From: Distichodus sexfasciatus
Lineage: Eukaryota > Chordata > Actinopteri > Characiformes > Distichodontidae
Direction of reading: 5' to 3'
Length of the DNA stretch: 64,000 nucleotides
NCBI GenBank assembly: GCA_032718565.1
Contig: JAVGVS010000001.1
Location: forward strand, 620,001 to 684,000
The notes beneath the pieces were generated by a model that was not told the DNA's origin, made no database searches, and worked only from the letters and a program-made list of their open reading frames with translations. Position numbers and translations under genes: made by a program. Of the stretch, positions 12,172-23,606 are shown piece by piece. Numbering within the stretch: the stretch's first letter is position 1; every line of letters starts with the position of its first letter.

Positions 12172-12240
12172 TTATTTTTACATTTAAGGCCTTCTGCAGA
12201 TGTTTTTATCGGTGTTGGTCATTCAAATTTACACATGCTT
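12172..12240 (-). repeat. SINE/retroposon tail fragment
   Basis: On the minus strand it reads GATAAAAACATCTGCAGAAGG then CCTTAAATGTAAAAATAAG. This resembles the very common fish tail 'ataagagcgtctgctaaatg...aaatgtaa'. Only the tail is preserved. Confidence 0.45.
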
Positions 12241-13512
12241 AAATTTACAGGTGAAACTCTGATACTATGGGAGACATGTATTTTGTTAGTGAAACTGTTC
12301 ACTTGAAGTGGAGAAATGTTTACAATATGTTTTAGTTTCACATATTAAAATGCTGAACTGCTGCAATGCAGCACCGATTGAAAACTAAAGACACTTTCTG
12401 TCAAGATTTTCAACATTTTACGTTCATGAGATTTTTTTTTGAACAAACATCTATAGGGTTTGAAATACTGGCTCAAAATAAAAACAAAGCAATTCGTTTA
12501 AACAGCCACCTTTACATTTATATATTGATGGTCAAATCCAGAGTGAATTCAGTTGCTTGTATTTGGGATGAGTTTTACTGAGGAACCCAAAAGTGTTTCT
12601 TCGGCCTCATCTGGTATTCAAACCCTGCACCATATTTCATGTTGCTATATACTATACAGCAACATCCCCAAAGAGCAATCCACTTAGATCATCACACAAA
12701 GGACTTTGTAAAGCAATCTGCAACCCTACAAAGTGCAAACAATCTCCAAACACCATGCGCTAAGAAGTGCAAAAATAGTGGTGTAGAGAGCTTGATGTGA
12801 AAACAACCACAGAAAGTCTAATCTCAGAAGATTAGTTTTGGAAGGGAGTAGGGAAGGGAAGCCATGCTGTCAACCCTCTTCACTGTGTCTAAAACCCTTT
12901 AGAAACAGTTATAATTGGCATCGTTTTTAATACTCTCCTGTTGGGTAGCATTATGTAATGGTTGGTCATAGACTTCACTGTCTTGCTATTTAAACATTCC
13001 CCTTCCTAAGCAGACTGCCGTGAATCCACCCAGCCTGTCCTGTAAGACTGCACTCTTGGATCTATAAAATTCATTGCTTACACACTGGACTCTTTTTGAA
13101 GACGGCTCACACCCGTAGCCTCAGAGAAATAGGTGTTTTTTCTTTCTTTCTTTTTTCTATAACATTTCATCACGTCTTTCCTGTGGTTTGTCTGGAACAC
13201 ATTATTGTGCTTGACTTGGGATGGTCTGAGTATGCCAACACATTGCACAGAGCAAACAAAGTGTATAGTATGTGTGTCATTCTCTCATATATGACACAAA
13301 ATGCATTTTCCAAAGATACAAGACACTTCTTACATTTTCGTATGTGATGTTTGTTAAGATTCTCAGAGAGTCTTAAGTCTAATTGTTTATAACAGTGTTA
13401 AAGGAAAATTCCCTGCAATATGGGACACCTTGTCTGCATTTCATTAATTGTACCATTTCTTCACAGCACAGCTTAAAGTGTCATTCCACAAGAAAACGCA
13501 GGCTTGAACAAC
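12241..13512. other. unique AT-rich sequence
   Basis: No repeat family or gene recognised. Short frames carry no domain. Confidence 0.4.
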
Positions 13513-14031
13513 TACACTCTTAGGCCCTATCCACACGGGCGTAATAAAGGATAAATGAACGCACTCTGAATGTCCTACGCATTTTTGTTGCGTTTGACAG
13601 ACCTCAGTGAGGAGTTACATTGGCATTCGTTTGAACGCCTGATTCAGACATCCTTGTGGACTAGACCATAGAAAACGCCACAAACTGTATCAAATTCTTA
13701 CACATTACTGGGTAAGTTCTGCAACAACGTTTCTTGTGTTAATTTTAACACATTGACTGTGTTAACACTTTTGACACAGTAGAAGTATTAAGAAAAGTAA
13801 CACAAAGATGTGTAAACGTGTATAATATAAACATGTGCTGTCCTTGGTAACACATATTGTGTTGAATGCTGTGAACAAATGCACATGTTGTGTACATTCT
13901 AAAACTACACATACCAATATGTAAAAGAACTGACTTGGTCCAACACAATTTTATTTTATTAACACAAAACACAAAATGTGTAAACTAAAGTGCTACATAT
14001 GATTTGTGTTTTTTTTTGTTCTAAGAGTGTA
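13513..14031. mobile_element. candidate 519-bp MITE with 11-bp terminal inverted repeats
   Basis: The left end TACACTCTTAG (13513-13523) is the exact reverse complement of the right end CTAAGAGTGTA (14021-14031). The inside is non-coding and rich in AACACA/TGTGTT words, many able to pair with each other. A GGCCCTATCCACACGGGCG segment near the left resembles a different fish MITE end, so a composite is possible. I see no clear target-site duplication outside the ends. Superfamily is not assigned. Confidence 0.5.
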
Positions 14032-14955
14032 AGTGGTATTAGCTAACTTACAGCTTTAAGCTGCTTTGCCCAGTAAACCCAGTAAAAAGTAGCACTGTAA
14101 AACATTTTCTTTGTCAACCTGTGCTGTGCTTGATCATCAGAAAAAAAGGTTATAGTTGAGAGTAATCAGTGACAATTAAGTTTCTATGCAACTATCCACT
14201 ATCAAGCTAAAATCTCAGACCAGCTTGATGTCAGGTTGTCGATGGTGAGCTGCCACTTTTCACTATATAGCTAGAAGCAAGCTTAGAAGCAGCATTCGCA
14301 TGCCTTGAATCATCTCGTCCTGACAGGAACTGAAAGCACAAGCTCTTCAAGTTCATTCCTGCCCCAAAACAGAAACATAGACATCTGCAAAATATATAGC
14401 AAAGATCTAAATTTCACTTTTTGCTGCTGCTAATTTAATATTGCTGTCATGCATACATTAATTAAAGGTTTCCGTCAGTTTTGGTATGTGTGTGTGTGTG
14501 TGTGTGTGTGTGTCGACTTGTATTTCCAGTAAAATCCTTGGAGGTAAAAATGCTGGCAAGCTGTTCTGCTCTTGTCATCTCATCAGTTCTTGACTTGCGT
14601 GTGGTCGAACACTACAGGCGTCAAAAGTGCACTATGTTACTTGTACTCTGCCTGAGTACTTCTCCCAACTCTTATCTGAAAATATACTATAATGTATGCT
14701 TGTGAACATGAATTAAGTGGGCAGGGGAAACAAAACAAAATGTCCAATATGATGTTGGACTCCTTATGGCAAACCTGGGAAGTGGAGTTCTAGTGACTCA
14801 CCCGCGAGCTTATAGAGCTACTTGATAGGTGGGTTTTCGAGCAGTTCTGTTTTTGTTTTTGGTTTTCATTCCTTTGACTCTTGAGATTGTGATAAACATC
14901 ATTATCTAAAGTCTGAACTCAGTGAACTGCACTGAAGTGCACTGAAGCTCCAACG
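14032..14955. other. unique sequence with a (TG)n microsatellite
   Basis: Uninterrupted TG repeats occupy 14485-14513. The rest shows no recognised gene or repeat. Confidence 0.5.
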
Positions 14956-14959
14956 TTTG

Positions 14960-15143
14960 CTCTCGGCGTTGCCCAAAGTAGGATAGCCTCCCTTCTGTGT
15001 CTAGGTTCCCTTTCAGGCTTCTTCTTCTTAGTTGTCTCTGAATTAGGGCATCACTGGAAAGTAAGTCTTTAGGGAATTGAAGCCAAGAATATGTAAAGCT
15101 ACTTTGTGACAACGTCTGCCGTAAATATAAAAATGAATTGAAA
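14960..15143 (+). mobile_element. retroposon family G, copy 2, tail region
   Basis: It carries the block order typical of this family's 3' end in the plus orientation. CTAGGTTCCCTTTCAGGCTTC and CTTCTTCTTAGTTG are followed by GTAAAGCTACTTTGTGACAAC, and ATGAATTGAA closes the copy. It lacks the body seen at 11333 and 16335. Confidence 0.55.
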
Positions 15144-15794
15144 ATATACAGAAGGCGTGCCAACTTTTGGGAAGAAAATCACATGACATTTATGTGACAG
15201 CACTGAGCCTCCTTGAGGGTTATTTTCAAAGTGCAACACTGCACATTTGTGGTTTGGAAATGTGTGGATTTGCTCCCCAGTGTTTATCCTGGAGCACTCC
15301 TGTCTTATTTAGAGATCACTCTGATCCCCAAATAACAGATTCAGTTCTTAAGCTAATGAACAAAACCTTCTTGAAGTTAAATGAGTGTGATAGAACTCCT
15401 TAGAGATCCCCATGTACTGTGCATGGAGTGCACAATTCATCAGTATTGGCATCTGATTCACAATGGTGTTTTAAGATCATTTTTAGAACACAGGACGCAC
15501 AGTTCTCATTCTAAAATGTTCTTTCCTAGATCTGTTATAATATGGCAACCTTCCCTGACCCCTGCTTTGAATAAATGTGGTATTTCCAGCACTATTTTTC
15601 TAATTTATGATTCAGTTGGATCAGGAGTGTTGTGGGTAAGATTGGAAACCTGAATCCGTATGATGGACTCTGTGAGGACCAAGAAGTAGAACTTGCTACA
15701 ATAGGATTTGCATTGTTTCCCAGGACAGCTCTGGTAAACCCCAGAAGTCCATTTTTTTTGCTTTTTTTCAACTCCCAATTGTTTAGTGTTTCTG
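15144..15794. other. unique non-coding sequence
   Basis: No recognised feature. Overlapping short frames only. Confidence 0.35.
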
Positions 15795-15902
15795 ATTGGT
15801 GCTCTAAGAGTTGGGCTAAATACTGTGAGCCAGATTCAAACCCACATCTTATTGGTCCATAGCCAAGTTTCCTACCACAAACCCACCATCATCCACAAGA
15901 TG
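15795..15902 (-). repeat. tRNA-like SINE head (family H, copy 1)
   Basis: It shares with 16196-16303 the ordered blocks GTGCTCTAAG, GAGCCAGATTCAAAC, a CTTATTGGT or CTCTTGGTT stretch, TAGCCA, TACCACAA and CCACCATC. On the minus strand it reads GGTTTGTGGTAGG, then GGGTTTGAATCTGG, a degenerate polymerase III B box. Only the tRNA-like head is evident. Confidence 0.55.
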
Positions 15903-16195
15903 CATATTAACTCTTTTCAGCAGCCACTAGCTTATTGTAAAAATGTTAAAAACAGGTGTAAATTGCCTGCCAGGTATGTTACATTTACTAAGTGGTGGAG
16001 TAAATGTGTCCCTGTGTGAGTTATGTCCACATTAACAGCACCACCAAGGGGTATCCATGGAACAATAAATTGAATTTCTCCGTTGTGATGTGCTGTATAG
16101 TTGTAGCCCAATGAATCTGAATATTTAAGGTGTTATTAATAGATATTTGTGATTACTATATATTGACTCAGTGTGCAAGGTCGGTTTCTTTTACT

Positions 16196-16303
16196 TAACT
16201 GTGCTCTAAGTGACTAAACTGGAGCCAGATTCAAACTCATAATCTCTTGGTTTGTAGCCATGTAGCCATCTTACCACAAGTCCACCATCCTTTACAAGAC
16301 AGC
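16196..16303 (-). repeat. tRNA-like SINE head (family H, copy 2)
   Basis: This is a direct-repeat partner of 15795-15902, about 400 bases downstream in the same orientation. On the minus strand the A-box-like part is GGACTTGTGGTAAGATGGC and the degenerate B box is GAGTTTGAATCTGG. The ends are not defined. The two may be separate insertions or a local duplication. Confidence 0.55.
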
Positions 16304-16334
16304 TATTAGACACCCTATCCTCTTTCTTCTTTTT

Positions 16335-16655
16335 TCCGAGCTGATCCTGAGCTGACGCTTCACCGGCTGAACCCTCACCTGAACTCTATGAAGACCTCAT
16401 CATCTGGAACCAGCTGGGACCTTTTCAGACTCTAAGGACGTGAACTGAATTCTAATTTAATACTGAACTAATGTTAGCTTTCCAAAATATTGCTGAGTGG
16501 ATCTTAGCAAGTAACCCAGCAATGATTCAGGATTTGAAAGCATCCCTCAGACTACTTTTATATCTTCACTTATATTAAAATAATGTGTTCTATGAGTACT
16601 GTGTAAAGTAAATGTGCTATAGAAATAAAATTAAACTCAATTGAATTACGAAGTT
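16335..16655 (+). mobile_element. retroposon family G, copy 3, opposite orientation to copy 1
   Basis: GAGCTGATCCTGAGCTGACG, CTTCACCGGCTGAACC, CATCATCTGGAACCAGC, GGGACCTTTT and CTAATTTAATACTGAAC match the reverse complement of 11570-11790 in order. The 3' end (about 16590-16650) has TGTGCTATAGAAATAAAATT then CAATTGAATT. With copy 1 it forms a widely spaced inverted pair (about 4.3 kb apart). Confidence 0.65.
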
Positions 16656-18207
16656 CTTTTAGGTTAGAGTCCCTAATAGCTGGTGGTACAAATTGTAAAG
16701 ATTGGCTGCTGGGTATGCTACAATCATATGTTTTGGTGTTTTGGCTTTTTGTGTGACCTCTGTCCAGTAGCAGCTTATACTGCTCAAAGTCAAGATACAG
16801 CAAGAGCTGGGAAAGACAATGGGAAAAATAAAGGGAGAAAGTCAGTCTATGATTGCTCCCCATTGCACAGCTAAACTTTCAGGGCAAACTGCTAAGTCTC
16901 TGCATTGCCACATCACTCACAATGACAAACTCCCCATAAAAGCCCCAGATCATGGTAAATAGCACTAACTGGAGACAGCAGACTGAAAAACATCCACCAA
17001 AAGTAAAAAGCATTTGAAAGTTTTTTGAAGCAAATAAAAGGCACAATTTGTTCTCGCAAGCTGGACTATAACATGAGCATTCCTCTTCAAGGCACTAAAG
17101 GTCTATTGAGGGATCAGGGTTTTTTAAGACAAGCCTGGCTTGGCTGAGTATTTTATATTCTGGTCGTTGTTCCTGTTTAATCCATGGTTAGTGGTTGTGT
17201 AAGTTCACGGGGCCAAGCGTGGGAGCCCATTTGTCGGGCAGCGGGTGTGGTGGAGGCTCAGGGCTGAGTAGGGAGTGGGTCGAGCCCTCAGACTGGGCAT
17301 CACCATGGATCAGCACAGCGTAGAGAGCACACACAAACTCTTGGCTCTGTTACAGCACAGGGCGAGCACCCCACACTTCCGTCTGACGGACAGAGAGGAC
17401 CAGCCAAAGGAATGCAACATTTTTTCCCTCTCCATTCTGTGATTACAGTTCTACTTGTCAACAAAGTATTCTGTTTCTCCCTTCTTTTGCTTTTCTTTTG
17501 CATTTGACCAGTGCTTTATTTAGTATTTATTTACAGCCGCTCACTACTCTGTGATCCACCAGAATCCCAGTGGTGGCAAACACCATGAGGAAGTAAAGCC
17601 AAGGGGGATTTTCAATTAACTTAAATTAAATTGTGGTATAAGATACCATCCAATGAGTCTCTTACTTTTTTTAAAAAACAGGTTAAAATTCCACATTGCT
17701 GATGCATTTTTGAAATAAAAATTTGAATATGTCTCCTGAAACACCCATTCTAAAATCTATTGAGGAGCATTGCTTTGTCACTTGCCAAAATTCACTCTTT
17801 TTGGTATGAAAGAGAAAACCTCACAAAGTTATGACATCCTGCCCAAAGAAAATAACATTTACAAGGCAGCGCCTGCTTGCATTATTTTCATTGCAGTCAG
17901 GACCCGCCCGGTTTAATGATGAATATTTTGTGCGTCAATTGGGTCTTGAATAAACATTTTTGCCAAATCTCCATCAGATCAGAACCGAAGCAAGGTCAGA
18001 AGATCACTCTTGAGAAAAGGAATGCCCTCAGGTTTGCTGAAGGCTTTATTTCTGCCTAAAAGACCATGTATTTCTCAGCTTTGATTTGATACACTATGCT
18101 AATAGCACATGCATTTTCATAAGTTTCTGAGACAGCCGCTTCGATTCGCCACTTCATTTTCTTTGTTTTTATTTTCATCAAAGCAAGTGCTTCGAAAAAT
18201 GGGAGAG
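16656..18207. other. unique sequence
   Basis: High-complexity DNA with no recognised repeat. The part from 17150 to 17400 is GC-richer. No gene-like frame. Confidence 0.35.
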
Positions 18208-18240
18208 AAAGACAGTGAGAGAGAGAGAGAGAAAATGAAG
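18208..18240. repeat. imperfect (GA)n tract
   Basis: GA-rich tract with GACAGT and AAAATG interruptions. The surrounding purine-rich strand extends to about 18255. Confidence 0.7.
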
Positions 18241-20795
18241 GGAGAGAAGGAAAAGGTTGTGCGCTTGTCATTTTAATGGGTTCCCTCTCTGCGGCTGTTG
18301 CAACAGTCTTTCCTTTGTAGTTCTCCTGGACAAGAGATAATCTGCATAATGTTGCCTCTGCTTGGCTGTATCAATGCCAGGCATCAGAATATCTCCTTTG
18401 AAGACCATTTTCTCGCCTGGGTCAGTGGCTGGCATTGGTCCACCCTCTGTGAGAGACTGGCACAGGCGGTGCTCACAGGCCAAACCCCTGGCTCTCAATC
18501 ATGCACAGCTGCTTTGTTACGCCCAGGGATTGCTACAGGCAGGGAGGGCAGGGGCAGAAAGGCCAGATGAGTGTGCAGAGGCTTCGTTCTGCCATGACCC
18601 ACAGTGGCTAAAAACCCTGCCCGGGTCAGAGGACATCTGCTGCCGCAAACTTGGCATCCTGTTTGGAAGAACACCCTCCACAAGCACGTCACAGGATGGG
18701 CAGTGTGAGAAAGAAAAAACAGGCCACACCTCCCTCCCAATGCCTCTCAGGGGGAGCCTTCATTGCCTGGAATTATCAAAGGCAAACATCTGACAGTTGA
18801 AATGGCTCTGCCTATTAAATAAACATTAAGAACTTCACCTCCGAGGTCGCCGCAGAGTGGTTCAAATGGACCTGGAGGGACAAAGGAGCTACAAGACACG
18901 AGTATCAAGGAGGATGATGTCATGGCGAGGCTCTTAGAATACAGTAGTTGGGACATTAAAAATGCATAGTGCAATCTGGGTGGGTTAGCAGCTCCACAGT
19001 GGGAGTGAGCCACTGAGCAGAATTCCTGATGTCTCTTAAATTAGTCCTGTCTGGGGAAGAGTTGAACGTAGAAAGAGGTAGAATAAGGACTCTCTGAAGC
19101 ACAACTTTCAGAATTTGTCTTTTTTTTGTTATTCTTGAATACAACAGTGCTATGGTACGGTACATCCCATTATTCAAAATGACTTTCCAGGCCAAAAGTG
19201 TAAAAAAAATCATATGATGCTGTGCCAGATGGGGAAAAAAAGAGTTCAGTGCATAAAAATCAAAGAGACTGAGATAGACTAACTTAGTGCACTTTATAGG
19301 CATTGCAAACACTATCTCTGATAGGTTTAATAGCAAAGAAATATCTTTATAAGGAATTTGTGCCAGTCCAATAGTTTACCCAACGTTATTTTGCTGTCCG
19401 TCCAGAATTCATTCACCCGTTCAGTGAACCTTTTTAATGAGCACATGACTTTCGGTAAGGAATATATTTTGGCTTAATCTCTTAAATGCACCATCAGTTA
19501 AATATCCCATTTAGATCCCCCCTCTAGCTTAGTCTACCAATTAAATGAAACCACACATGATTCATTGGCTGTTAAATCTGGACCAAATTGCCAGACCTAA
19601 ATTCACAGGGCAGTCTCAGAATTCACTTTTTATTACAATGACTGACAAGCTGCGTAAAAAGTGCATGGAAGTATTTAGCCATCAGTTTGTGAATTTGATT
19701 AAAACCTCATTATTAATATCATGAGATATTTATGAATGAATGAATGAATTAATGAATGGCTTGATATATCACCAAAGCTTCTAGTCATCTAGATCACCTT
19801 TATGTCCTAAATTATGGACTGAAGTAAACTCCTTTCTACAGTTCTACAATTTACATTTATTTTTTGTTAAAAATAGAAAAACAAATGACAAAATCAGGCT
19901 GCAGTTTTAAGTTCCTTGACAATAATGTCTGTAATATGTTTATACTTTGATTTGCCAAAGAAAATTCTGAATATTAATAGCCCAGTGCAAACCTAATTTG
20001 TTTATGAATCTCAAACCTGGAACCTGACTCTCCGATAATTATTCAGATCCTCTGTTCCCAAGGTTCCTGTTTTGCCTCACTGTGAGACTGACACAGAACA
20101 ATCCCATGTTCAGAGACACCGCCCCTGTGCCCTGTCAATGTCCTTTGCTAACTGGATTTGTAATGCAAGCGAGGAAAAAAGAGTGAAGCCCCGCTAGTTT
20201 AGAGAAAGATAATTTATTCTCCCACTTTGTTTCTAGGGCTTGGGTTCATGGGAAGAGGCTGGTGCCAAAGTGGGATTGGCCCTGGGACAAGGCTCCCCTC
20301 GGACCCCTGCTTGGCCGCTGCGCTGTTCTGACTTCACACACACCGCACCTGAGTACACAGATTTATACACAAGCCTCACGCTGGAGCCGGAATATTCTAC
20401 TCACTGCTTACTGACATCATTACAGCTGTTGCGAATTTAAAAAGGACTGGACGGGTGTACAAATGCTCAGAGGGTTCAGATCCTCTCTCTCTTTCTCTCT
20501 CTTTCCTCTTCATGGCTTTTTCCCTCTGAGGACCAGCTGACTGAAAGGGCTCAGTGCAGAGAGCATCTAGCAGCTTAGGACCACCAGGCAGGAGTCAGGT
20601 CTGCGTGACATCAGAGTACCGGGTGGCCTTGGACGGATGGGGAAAAAAAGCAGACATTCTTGAAAATCAAAATAGGGATTGATGCTTTAAATGCATTCAT
20701 AAATTCCAGGGTAAATGCATTCATAAGCATTTACAGGTTAACCTGCAAGTCATGCTATAACAGCTGAGAGTCACATATCACCCATACCATACGTC
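18241..20795. other. unique sequence, partly high-complexity and GC-balanced
   Basis: The stretch 18270-18760 is dense, non-repetitive and GC-balanced. Overlapping frames of up to 143 codons exist on both strands but code for nothing recognisable. A (TGAA)n patch lies at about 19733-19758 and a TC-rich patch at 20484-20513. The quality of 18270-18760 would suit a conserved non-coding element, but this is inference. Confidence 0.3.
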
Positions 20796-21117
20796 ATACA
20801 CCAATCCGCCCAACACTAAAACCACCTGCCTACAATGATGTTGGTTCCATTTGTGTTGCAGAAATCTAGGCCTGGACCTCTGAAGATGTCCTGTGGTATC
20901 TGGCACCAAGACTTTAGCAGCAAATCCTTTAAGTCCTGTAAGTTGTGAGGTGGGGCCTCCGTGGATCAGGCTTGTTTTTCCATCACATTCCACAGATGTG
21001 GATTGAAATCTGTTGAATTTAAGAGTGGTCAGTATTGAATTCTTTGCCATGTCCCTCAAACCTAACTATAAACCTATTTTGAATGGTGACGAAGCTCAAC
21101 CTGGTGAAAGATGGCAC
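20796..21117 (-). pseudogene. Tc1-like transposon relic: 3' part of a dead transposase plus right end
   Basis: Read on the minus strand, the segment follows the 3' third of a Tc1-like transposase well known in teleosts. GGCCCCACCTCACAACTTAC, AGGACTTAAAGGATTTGCTG and TCTTGGTGCCAGATACCAC are near-identical to what I recall for the active-type family. The element's right end, AAAACCACCTGCC / CCAATC (20796-20832), follows. The intact enzyme is a DDE endonuclease of about 340 residues. Only roughly the last quarter is left. The region of the second catalytic Asp (about 21095-21105) reads Gln-Val-Glu where Gln-Asp-Asn is expected. The block with the catalytic Glu (about 21000-21016) reads Asn-Pro-His-Leu-Trp, so the Ile-Glu pair is missing through a six-base deletion. 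The reading frame is also shifted in places. The upstream part is cut off by a SINE at about 21118. Confidence 0.8.
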
Positions 21118-21124
21118 TTCCAAT

Positions 21125-21290
21125 AGAGGTAGGTAGGTAGGTAGCATGCTCCCCAATAGACCAGGATTTTGTGGGTTTAAATCCAGTTCTACCATACTGC
21201 CAGAGCTACCACCATTGGACAAGCTCCTTAACCCTTGTTCCTGGGAGACTGTCCGTGTAATACATAAATGATAAATAAAGTTGCTAATAT
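21125..21290 (+). mobile_element. tRNA-derived SINE with central 'GGGAGACTGTCC' block (family E, copy 1)
   Basis: It starts with (AGGT)4 at 21127-21143. A degenerate B box follows, GGGTTTAAATCCAG (21173-21186), then TTGGACAAGCTCCTTAACCC and CTGGGAGACTGTCCGTGTAAT. This order is that of a widespread fish SINE whose tail runs into 'gtaagtcgctctggataag'; here the tail has decayed to ATAAATAAAGTTGCT. It interrupts the Tc1-like relic. Confidence 0.65.
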
Positions 21291-21467
21291 AATGTGATCA
21301 TGGTCATCTTTTTGACAGGTGATATGCATCCAGTGAAGTATCGTTACATGCTGCGTATGATTAAAAATAGCTACAGCCAAGGTCATGTTTTAATATAATA
21401 TTTAGCTACAGTGCAAACAACAGAGAAAAACTAGCTAACATGAAAGCAATTGTATGACCACAGATTC

Positions 21468-21545
21468 TTACCGTCATCTTTGCCAAGGTGGACTCCATCC
21501 TCTGACTCCTTCTTGAAGCTGCAACGAATGTGCTGTAATACGAGG
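21468..21545 (-). repeat. diverged repeat with preserved splice-donor-like sequence (family C, copy 1)
   Basis: On the minus strand it reads GGAGTCAGAGGATGG, GTCCACCTTGGCAAAGATGA, then GGTAAGAATCTG. The same order is found at 39380-39460. The coding-like part would give Glu-Ser-Glu-Asp-Gly-Val-His-Leu-Gly-Lys followed by a GTAAG donor. Protein family unknown; it could be a scrap of a repeated gene or of a transposon exon. Confidence 0.45.
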
Positions 21546-21555
21546 ACGATGTGCC

Positions 21556-21620
21556 GAGCTCTATATAGAACTCTTTACAACAGCCGTTGTCACAAAGTGC
21601 TTTGCATATAACTTATCTTT
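21556..21620 (-). mobile_element. retroposon family G, copy 4, tail fragment
   Basis: CTCTATATAGAACTCTTTAC, AACAGCCGTTGTCACAAAG and TGCTTTGCATATAAC match the reverse-complemented tail of copy 1 (11355-11408). Confidence 0.6.
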
Positions 21621-23414
21621 GCTAAATTGTTGTTTGTAAAAAGAAAAAAAAATTAAAAGTATAGTAGCTCCATTACTGAAAATGTATTAGCAAAAAAAGT
21701 TAGAAGCATTGCAAATTTTAGTTAGCTACTCCCAACCTGGAACCAAGGTTTCAGAACAGGACACTGCCCAGAGTATTACACTGCCTCCATTAGCTTTCCT
21801 TTTTCCCCTGTGGTTTTAAAAACTTTACAGCTTTTCTCTCGGCAAGCTGGGGCTTGTAGGCCCAATGTGAGGGATGTATAGTATTTTGGCACATTGTATG
21901 TTTGTTGTACCCTTGATATAGTTTTAAGCATGATCTCACTGATGCTAGTATAATTAAAGCGGAGGTGTCAAACTGCAGCTCTAGGGGGATACGGCATCGC
22001 ACAGTTGAGAGATTTCCTGTGAGTTTCAGCCCATTAAATAACCATCGGGTTGCTCATGTCATAAGTCAGCTGTTACAGAGCAGGGGAAACACTTACATTG
22101 CTGTGGCCCTCCAAGACTGCAGAATGACACCACTGCAGCCCAGCGCTGCGGCTGTCAAAGTATGTTTTCCATCTGCACAATGATTCCAGAAGGTTTTCTG
22201 TATTAAGGAAGCAGAATTAAATAATGTATCTGTGAAACGGGAGATGACTTTATTTACTGGTTGCTGTGGCAGCAGGAAGCTGTACTTCGAACAGGAGATT
22301 CAGCTGGCAAACGCCATTTCCCTCCAAATCATAGCGTGCTGTTGGGATAATTGGCGATCTTATCGTAGCTCGCCGCTAATCTGGAACTGCAGTAACGTTC
22401 CACTTCACATTACAAAGTGTACTTATTTCACATGTTTTATGCTATCTTATTATTTTTTGGGTGACTGAATGAGTTTAGCAGAGTTTGCCCTGGCAGTGTA
22501 GTGTAGCAACACACGGTTTCTTCCATTTAAGCACAAACACAGGGACATAATTATTGCATTTTTCCTTAAAGTAGACCAAATTGCCTAAGTACACATAAAT
22601 GATCCTCAGTCAAAATGTTTCATATAGCCAGTGACATAGTCCTTGCAGTAATTCTTTGAGTAATCTATATAATTATCATTTTTGCTTCTACCATTTGTTT
22701 ACTCTGAAAATAATGGTACCATATTAACTTGATATCCATTGGGCTATCTGTATCACATGTCTCAAATAATAGCGAAAAGGGGGAATCAGTTCTCAAGATA
22801 ATATACAATGAGGTATACATAGGCTACGTAATATTAAAAACACACTCTTTGCCAGTGGGATCATGTGAAAGTTGAATAAATAAAATATACCAATGAAATT
22901 ATATCTCAAAGAATTCTCTAAGCCTAGCCATAGAAGAGATACACACATTTCCTAAATCATGACCACTTTCATATCTTGCAGTCATTGATATGACTATTTT
23001 ATGGCATGCTATAAGTGCAACTTAACTGTTTATGTTATTTGTTAGTAGTAAAATATTTTCATGATGTGACCTTCATCAATTTAGGCCTAACCGTCCAATA
23101 ATGGTATGGAATGCAATGCAGTATATGGTGAAAAGGCTTCATATTTCTTCATACAAAACAAAATACTGTTCAAAAAGGCTGAACAAAGGTCTGTAATCTG
23201 TGCTAAGATAAACTAGAATAAAATGGATTAACTTGTGTGATACTCTCACAACCGATAAAACAGCAAACTTACCTCTGCACCATCTGATGAAAATCAAATC
23301 TTGTTAATGTCTGCATGACTATAAATACACAATTATTGACTGTATAATTGTTTCTTATTGCATATCTTGCACACAATTTGTCCAGCTTTGTCCTCTACTC
23401 ATCTTACCATTACG
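21621..23414. other. unique sequence
   Basis: AT-rich at 22500-23400. The stretch 22230-22420 is high-complexity and is listed separately as a candidate regulatory block. No gene. Confidence 0.35.
22230..22420. promoter_or_regulatory. candidate conserved non-coding element
   Basis: About 190 bases of non-repetitive, GC-balanced sequence within AT-rich surroundings, including GGGATAATTGG, CAAACGCCATTTCC and CGCCGCTAATCTGG. The open frame here is only 78 codons and has no domain. Contrast with the flanks and homeodomain-like TAAT cores are the only evidence. Confidence 0.22.
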
Positions 23415-23606
23415 GCTTGTAGTGTCAAAGTGAAAAGATATTCTTCAGGGGCTTGTAGGTTCACTTCCAGCTCTATATGTTGTCCAGAAATACCATCGTT
23501 GAGCCTCAGATCAAGGGCTGTATTATGAAGTTTCTCCGGAGACACTGTCCCTGTAATTGGGCAAGGGTAAGTTACTCTAAGATCATCTGCTAAAAGCCAT
23601 AAAGTA
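23415..23606 (+). mobile_element. SINE family E, copy 2
   Basis: The head contains GTAGGTTCACTTCCAGC (degenerate B box, 23457-23473). The body contains AGACACTGTCCCTGTAATTGG (about 23539-23559). The tail GTAAGTTACTCTAAGATCATC then TGCTAAAAGCCATAAAG corresponds to the fish tail 'gtaagtcgctctggataagagcgtctgctaaatgcc'. Confidence 0.65.

Noticed and set aside
18298..18793. Overlapping frames up to 143 codons on both strands
   Set aside because: GC-balanced non-coding block. No protein family recognised and no consistent splice sites.
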